Assembly (NCBI RefSeq): GCF_030272895.1
Contig: NZ_JALRNF010000012.1
Location: 74,152 to 138,151, forward strand
Direction: 5' to 3'
Source of the DNA: Pseudomonas sp. BGr12
Lineage (GTDB): Bacteria; Pseudomonadota; Gammaproteobacteria; Pseudomonadales; Pseudomonadaceae
Length of the DNA: 64,000 nucleotides
The notes beneath the pieces were generated by a model. That model searched no databases, was not told where the DNA came from, and worked only from the letters and a program-made list of their open reading frames with translations. Below, in pieces: positions 59,185 to 64,000 of the stretch. The stretch's first letter is position 1. Each line of letters begins with the position of its first letter. The translations under genes and the position numbers were made by a program.

Positions 59185-59967
59185 ATGACCGTAACCATCA
59201 AAACCGCCGAAGACATCGAAAAGATGCGCGTCGCCGGCCGCCTGGCCGCCGAAGTCCTGGAGATGATCGAGGAGCACGTCAAGCCCGGCGTCACCACCGA
59301 AGAGCTCGACCGCCTGTGCCACGACTACATCGTCAATGTCCAGAAGGCGATCCCGGCACCGCTCAACTACAAGGGTTTCCCCAAGTCGATCTGCACCTCG
59401 GTCAACCACGTGGTGTGCCACGGCATCCCGGGCGACAAGCCGCTCAAGGACGGTGACACCCTGAACATCGACGTGACCGTCATCAAGGACGGCTACCACG
59501 GCGACACCAGCCGCATGTTCCATGTCGGCACCGTACCGGTATGGGCCGAGCGCCTGTCCCAGGTCACCCAGGAATGCATGTACAAGGCCATCGAGCTGGT
59601 CAAGCCGGGCTGCCGCCTGGGCGATATCGGCGAAGTGATCCAGAAGCATGCGGAAAAGAACGGCTTCTCGGTGGTTCGCGAGTTCTGTGGCCACGGCATC
59701 GGCAAGGTCTTCCACGAAGAACCGCAGATCCTCCACTACGGCCGCGCCGGCACCGGCATGGAGCTCAAGGAAGGCATGACCTTCACCATCGAGCCGATGA
59801 TCAACCAGGGCCGCGCCGACACCAAGGTGCTGGGCGACGGCTGGACCGCCATCACCAAGGACCGCAAGCTCTCGGCCCAGTGGGAACATACCCTGGTGGT
59901 AACCGCTACCGGCTACGAGATCTTCACCCTGCGTAAAGACGACACCATTCCCCGCACGTCGGCCTGA
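59185..59967 (+). CDS. map: Map: type I methionine aminopeptidase
   Basis: This 260-residue metallo-enzyme removes N-terminal Met. Metal ligands are visible in [20 protein letters not shown] (two Asp, near 97 and 108), [14 protein letters not shown] (His, near 171), FTIEPMIN (Glu) and WEHTLVVT (Glu). It lies upstream of glnD with a 20-bp gap and is opposite to rpsB. Confidence 0.97.
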   Translation: MTVTIKTAEDIEKMRVAGRLAAEVLEMIEEHVKPGVTTEELDRLCHDYIVNVQKAIPAPLNYKGFPKSICTSVNHVVCHGIPGDKPLKDGDTLNIDVTVIKDGYHGDTSRMFHVGTVPVWAERLSQVTQECMYKAIELVKPGCRLGDIGEVIQKHAEKNGFSVVREFCGHGIGKVFHEEPQILHYGRAGTGMELKEGMTFTIEPMINQGRADTKVLGDGWTAITKDRKLSAQWEHTLVVTATGYEIFTLRKDDTIPRTSA

Positions 59968-59987
59968 TTCAAACAGGAAGTGACTCG

Positions 59988-62687
59988 ATGCCCCAGGTGG
60001 ATCCCGAGCTGTTCGACCGCGGCCAGTTCCAGGCGGAACTGGCCCTCAAGGCCAGCCCTATCGCGGCCTTCAAGAAAGCCATCCGCCAGGCCGGCGAGGT
60101 GCTCGACAAGCGTTTTCGCGACGGACGCGAGATCCGCCGGCTGATCGAGGACCGCGCCTGGTTCGTCGATAACATCCTGCAACAGGCCTGGAACCAGTTC
60201 GACTGGAGCGACGAGGCCGACATCGCCCTGGTGGCGGTCGGCGGCTATGGGCGCGGCGAGCTGCACCCCTACTCCGACATCGACCTGCTGATCCTGCTCG
60301 ACAGCGCCGACCATGAGGTGTTTCGCGACTCCATCGAGCGCTTCCTGACCCTGCTCTGGGACATCGGCCTGGAAGTGGGCCAGAGCGTGCGCTCGGTGGA
60401 CGAATGCGCCGAGCAGGCCCGCGCCGACCTGACGGTGGTCACCAACCTGATGGAAAGCCGCACCATTGCCGGCCCCGAGCGCCTGCGCCAGCGCATGCTG
60501 GACGTCACCAGCACCGCGCACATGTGGCCCAGCAAGGAGTTCTTCCTGGCCAAGCGTGCCGAGCTCAAGGCCCGGCACCACAAGTACAACGACACCGAAT
60601 ACAACCTCGAACCCAACGTCAAGGGTTCGCCCGGCGGCTTGCGCGACATCCAGACCGTGCTGTGGATCGCCCGGCGCCAGTACGGCACCCTGAACCTGCA
60701 CGCACTGGCCGGCGAAGGCTTTCTGCTGGAAAGCGAGAACGCCCTGCTGGCTTCCTCCCAGGAATTCCTCTGGAAGGTCCGCTACGCCCTGCACATGCTC
60801 GCCGGTCGTGCCGAAGACCGCCTGCTGTTCGATCACCAGCGCAGCATTGCCGCCCTGCTCGGCTTTGTCGATGACAACCCCAAGCGTGCCATCGAACAGT
60901 TCATGCAGCAGTACTACCGGGTGGTGATGAGCATCGCCGAACTGAGCGACCTGATCATCCAGCACTTCGAGGAGGTGATCCTCGACGACGACAGCGGCAA
61001 CACCCAGCCGCTCAATGCCCGTTTCCGCCTTCACGACGGCTATATCGAAGCGGTGCGCCCGAACGTGTTCAAGCGCACCCCGTTCGCCATGCTGGAAATC
61101 TTCGTGCTGATGGCCCAGCACCCCGAGATCAAGGGGGTTCGTGCCGACACCATTCGCCTGCTGAGCGAGTACCGGCACCTGATCGACGACGATTTTCGCA
61201 ACGATATCCGCAACACCAGCCTGTTCATCGAGCTGTTCAAGTGCGAGATCGGCATCCACCGCAACCTGCGGCGCATGAACCGCTACGGCATTCTCGGCCG
61301 CTACCTGCCGGAGTTCGGCCTGATCGTGGGGCAGATGCAGCACGACCTGTTCCATATCTATACGGTCGATGCCCACACCCTCAACCTGATCAAGCACCTG
61401 CGCAAGCTGCAGTACACCCCGGTTTCGGAGAAATTCCCGCTGGCCAGCAAGCTCATGGGCCGCCTGCCAAAGCCTGAGCTGATCTACCTGGCCGGGCTGT
61501 TCCACGACATCGGCAAGGGCCGCAAGGGCGACCACTCGGAGCTTGGCGCAGTGGATGCCCAGGCATTCTGCCTGCGCCACCAGTTGCCGGCCTGGGACAG
61601 CCGCCTGATCGTCTGGCTGGTGCAGCATCACCTGGTGATGTCGACCACCGCCCAGCGCAAGGACCTCTCCGACCCGCAGGTGATCCACGACTTCGCCCAG
61701 CTGATGGGCGACGAAACCCACCTGGACTACCTCTACGTGCTGACCGTGGCCGACATCAACGCCACCAACCCCAGCCTGTGGAACTCCTGGCGCGCCAGCC
61801 TGCTGCGCCAGCTCTACACCGAGACCAAGCGTGCCCTGCGCCGCGGCCTTGAGAACCCGCTGGACCGCGAGGAACAGATCCGCCAGACCCAGAACGCGGC
61901 CCTGGACATCCTGATCCGCGAAGGCACCGACCCGGACGACGTCGAGCAGCTCTGGTCGCAGCTGGGCGATGACTATTTCCTGCGCCACACCGCCGCCGAC
62001 GTGGCCTGGCACAGCGATGCGATCCTCCAGCAGCCGGCCGACGGCGGCCCGCTGGTGCTGATCAAGGAAACCACCCAGCGCGAGTTCGAGGGCGGTACGC
62101 AGATCTTCATCTACGCCCCGGACCAGCACGACTTCTTCGCCGTGACCGTGGCGGCCATGGACCAGCTCAACCTGAACATCCATGACGCGCGCATCATCAC
62201 CTCCAGCAGCCAGTTCACCCTCGACACCTACATCGTGCTCGACAACGACGGCGACTCGATCGGCGACAATCCGCAGCGGATCAAACAGATCCGTGACGGC
62301 CTGAGCGACGCCCTGCGCAATCCCGATGATTACCCGACCATCATCAAGCGCCGGGTACCGCGCCAGCTCAAGCACTTCACCTTTGCCCCGCAGGTGACCA
62401 TCCACACCGATGCCCAGCGGCAAGTGACCATCCTCGAACTCAGCGCCCCCGACCGCCCCGGCCTGCTGGCGCGGATCGGCAAGATCTTCCTGGAGTTCGA
62501 CCTGTCGCTGCAAAATGCCAAGATTGCTACCCTCGGCGAACGGGTCGAAGACGTGTTCTTCATTACCGACGCCGACAACCAGCCACTGTCCGACCCACAG
62601 CTGTGCAGTCGCCTGCAGGATGCCATTGTCGAGCAACTACGCGTCGACCAGGCCACCGCCGTACCGATTTCCCGCCTGACCATTTAA
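59988..62687 (+). CDS. glnD: GlnD: bifunctional PII uridylyltransferase / uridylyl-removing enzyme
   Basis: This 899-residue glutamine sensor controls PII (GlnK/GlnB) and thereby nitrogen assimilation. The nucleotidyltransferase motif is [20 protein letters not shown] (near 84). The HD domain is [18 protein letters not shown] (near 505), and two ACT domains lie at the C-terminus (about 705 and 815). It is likely co-transcribed with map and dapC. Confidence 0.98.
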   Translation: MPQVDPELFDRGQFQAELALKASPIAAFKKAIRQAGEVLDKRFRDGREIRRLIEDRAWFVDNILQQAWNQFDWSDEADIALVAVGGYGRGELHPYSDIDLLILLDSADHEVFRDSIERFLTLLWDIGLEVGQSVRSVDECAEQARADLTVVTNLMESRTIAGPERLRQRMLDVTSTAHMWPSKEFFLAKRAELKARHHKYNDTEYNLEPNVKGSPGGLRDIQTVLWIARRQYGTLNLHALAGEGFLLESENALLASSQEFLWKVRYALHMLAGRAEDRLLFDHQRSIAALLGFVDDNPKRAIEQFMQQYYRVVMSIAELSDLIIQHFEEVILDDDSGNTQPLNARFRLHDGYIEAVRPNVFKRTPFAMLEIFVLMAQHPEIKGVRADTIRLLSEYRHLIDDDFRNDIRNTSLFIELFKCEIGIHRNLRRMNRYGILGRYLPEFGLIVGQMQHDLFHIYTVDAHTLNLIKHLRKLQYTPVSEKFPLASKLMGRLPKPELIYLAGLFHDIGKGRKGDHSELGAVDAQAFCLRHQLPAWDSRLIVWLVQHHLVMSTTAQRKDLSDPQVIHDFAQLMGDETHLDYLYVLTVADINATNPSLWNSWRASLLRQLYTETKRALRRGLENPLDREEQIRQTQNAALDILIREGTDPDDVEQLWSQLGDDYFLRHTAADVAWHSDAILQQPADGGPLVLIKETTQREFEGGTQIFIYAPDQHDFFAVTVAAMDQLNLNIHDARIITSSSQFTLDTYIVLDNDGDSIGDNPQRIKQIRDGLSDALRNPDDYPTIIKRRVPRQLKHFTFAPQVTIHTDAQRQVTILELSAPDRPGLLARIGKIFLEFDLSLQNAKIATLGERVEDVFFITDADNQPLSDPQLCSRLQDAIVEQLRVDQATAVPISRLTI

Positions 62688-62709
62688 TGTTTGACGAGAC
62701 CCAGCGCCG

Positions 62710-63903
62710 ATGAACACCGATTTGCTCCAGCTTCAGCCCTACCCGTTCGAGAAACTGCGCGCACTGCTGGGTGGCGTCCAGCCGCCTGCGGACAAACGCG
62801 CCATTGCCCTGTCGATCGGTGAGCCCAAGCATGAATCGCCGGCGTTCGTCGCCCAGTCCCTGGCCGACAACCTGCAGCAGATGGCCGTGTACCCGACCAC
62901 CGTCGGCCTGCCGGCCCTGCGCCAGGCCATCACCCGCTGGTGCGAACGTCGTTTCGGCGTGCCCAGCGGCTGGCTGGACGCCGACAAGCACGTACTGCCG
63001 GTCAACGGCACCCGTGAAGCGCTGTTCGCCTTCACCCAGGCCGTGGTCAAGCGCGACGCCGACGGCCTGGTGATCAGCCCCAACCCGTTCTACCAGATCT
63101 ACGAGGGCGCAGCCCTGCTGGCCGGCGCCACTCCGCACTACCTGCCGTGCCTGGACAGCAACGGCTTCAACCCGGACTTCGATGCGGTCTCGGCCGAAAC
63201 CTGGAAGCGCTGCCAGATCCTGTTCATCTGCTCCCCGGGCAACCCCACCGGCGCCCTGGTGCCGATGGACACCCTGAAAAAGCTCATCGCCCTGGCCGAC
63301 GAGCACGACTTCGTGATCGCCGCCGACGAGTGCTACAGCGAACTCTACTTCGACGAACAGAGCCCGCCGCCAGGCCTGCTCAGCGCCTGCGTGGAGCTGG
63401 GCCGCAGCGACTTCAAGCGTTGCGTGGTGTTCCACAGCCTGTCCAAGCGTTCCAACCTGCCGGGCCTGCGCTCGGGCTTCGTCGCCGGTGACGCCGAGAT
63501 CATCAAGCCGTTTTTGCTGTACCGCACCTACCATGGCTGCGCCATGCCGGTGCAGACCCAGCTGGCCAGCATTGCCGCCTGGAACGACGAAGAACACGTG
63601 CTGGCCAACCGTGACCTGTACCGTGAGAAGTTCGATGCCGTGCTGGAGATCCTCGCCCCGGTACTCGATGTGCAGCGTCCGGACGGCGGTTTCTACCTGT
63701 GGGCCAAAGTGCCTGGCGACGATGCCGAGTTCTGCCGCAACCTGTTCGCCACCCAGCACGTGACTGTGGTGCCAGGCTCCTACCTGTCCCGTGAGGTGGA
63801 TGGCGTCAACCCGGGTGCCGGCCGGGTGCGCATGGCGCTGGTTGCGCCACTGGCCGAATGCGTGGAAGCGGCGCAGCGGATTCGCGCGTTCCTGCAGGGT
63901 TGA
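62710..63903 (+). CDS. dapC: DapC: succinyldiaminopimelate transaminase
   Basis: This 397-residue class I PLP aminotransferase works in lysine/diaminopimelate synthesis. PLP-binding Lys lies in FHSLSKRSNLPGLRSGFVAG (near 243). SIGEPKHESPAF near the start and SPGNPTGALVPMDTL (near 176) match the DapC group. It follows glnD with a 22-bp gap; dapD normally lies a little further right. Confidence 0.93.
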   Translation: MNTDLLQLQPYPFEKLRALLGGVQPPADKRAIALSIGEPKHESPAFVAQSLADNLQQMAVYPTTVGLPALRQAITRWCERRFGVPSGWLDADKHVLPVNGTREALFAFTQAVVKRDADGLVISPNPFYQIYEGAALLAGATPHYLPCLDSNGFNPDFDAVSAETWKRCQILFICSPGNPTGALVPMDTLKKLIALADEHDFVIAADECYSELYFDEQSPPPGLLSACVELGRSDFKRCVVFHSLSKRSNLPGLRSGFVAGDAEIIKPFLLYRTYHGCAMPVQTQLASIAAWNDEEHVLANRDLYREKFDAVLEILAPVLDVQRPDGGFYLWAKVPGDDAEFCRNLFATQHVTVVPGSYLSREVDGVNPGAGRVRMALVAPLAECVEAAQRIRAFLQG

Positions 63904-64000
63904 TCGCTTCGTGGGGGGAGCCCCCCCCCCCCCGCGCCGGGGTGGCCCCCCAAAAAGGCCCCCCAGGGACAGGAACGGCCCCCCCAAAAACACCGAAAAA
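63904..64000. other. Homopolymer-rich window end, probably low-quality sequence
   Basis: After the dapC stop come runs of 6 G, 14 C and repeated C/A blocks unlike anything else in the window. This looks like sequencing or assembly error at a contig end. No feature should be called here. Confidence 0.6.

Noticed and set aside
62563..63993. Long minus-strand frame opposite dapC running into the right edge
   Set aside because: Its start lies in the suspect homopolymer sequence and its body is antisense to a well-identified aminotransferase.

Overview
The window is a gene-dense stretch of a high-GC Pseudomonas chromosome, most likely from the P. putida / P. fluorescens side of the genus. This rests on gene order (recA-recX-cinA, mutS-fdxA-rpoS-nlpD-pcm-surE-truD-ispF, then eno-kdsA-pyrG-tilS-accA-dnaE and the lpx/bam/rpsB block, as in other pseudomonads), on the RsmZ small RNA between fdxA and rpoS, on the divergent fprA/finR pair, and on REP sequences with the GGAGCGGGCTTGCCCCGCG core. 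No rRNA, tRNA, CRISPR array or insertion sequence was seen.

Left part (1-16.7 kb): the aminoacyl-phosphatidylglycerol synthase mprF with its hydrolase partner, kup, rimO, a YjaB-type acetyltransferase, a pseudouridine-synthase-like protein that appears to have lost its catalytic aspartate, a DUF1456 protein, trmO, the redox pair fprA/finR, dgkA, the response regulator erdR, a DTW-domain tRNA modification enzyme, a secreted QSregVF-type protein, a ribbon-helix-helix protein, and a LOG-family nucleotide nucleosidase.

Middle (16.7-32.9 kb): recX-recA under a LexA box, then cinA. Between cinA and mutS lies a roughly 2-kb phage/tailocin remnant: GH19 endolysin, holin and an S24-type repressor, with no structural genes. 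This is a known tailocin insertion site in P. fluorescens. It is followed by mutS, fdxA with a structured leader, rsmZ with its GacA-type upstream site and an IHF site, rpoS, nlpD, pcm, surE, truD and ispF, then the glutathione-dependent formaldehyde pair adhC-fghA with a divergent LysR regulator.

Right part (32.9-64 kb): almost entirely essential housekeeping genes on the minus strand. They cover isoprenoid synthesis (ispD, dxr, uppS, plus ispF), cell division (ftsB), glycolysis (eno), Kdo and lipid A (kdsA, lpxD, lpxA, lpxB), CTP and UMP phosphorylation (pyrG, pyrH), fatty acid synthesis (accA, fabZ), phospholipid synthesis (cdsA), outer-membrane assembly and stress proteolysis (skp, bamA, rseP), replication (dnaE, rnhB) and translation (tilS, frr, tsf, rpsB). 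Plus-strand map, glnD and dapC close the window. The last ~97 bases are homopolymer-rich and look like poor-quality contig-end sequence.

The parts most worth a second look are non-canonical details rather than a large new system: the degenerate pseudouridine synthase, the stripped-down lysis/repressor island, the terminator that runs directly into the ispF start codon, the two-hairpin fdxA leader and the inverted-repeat-rich leader of the LOG gene.
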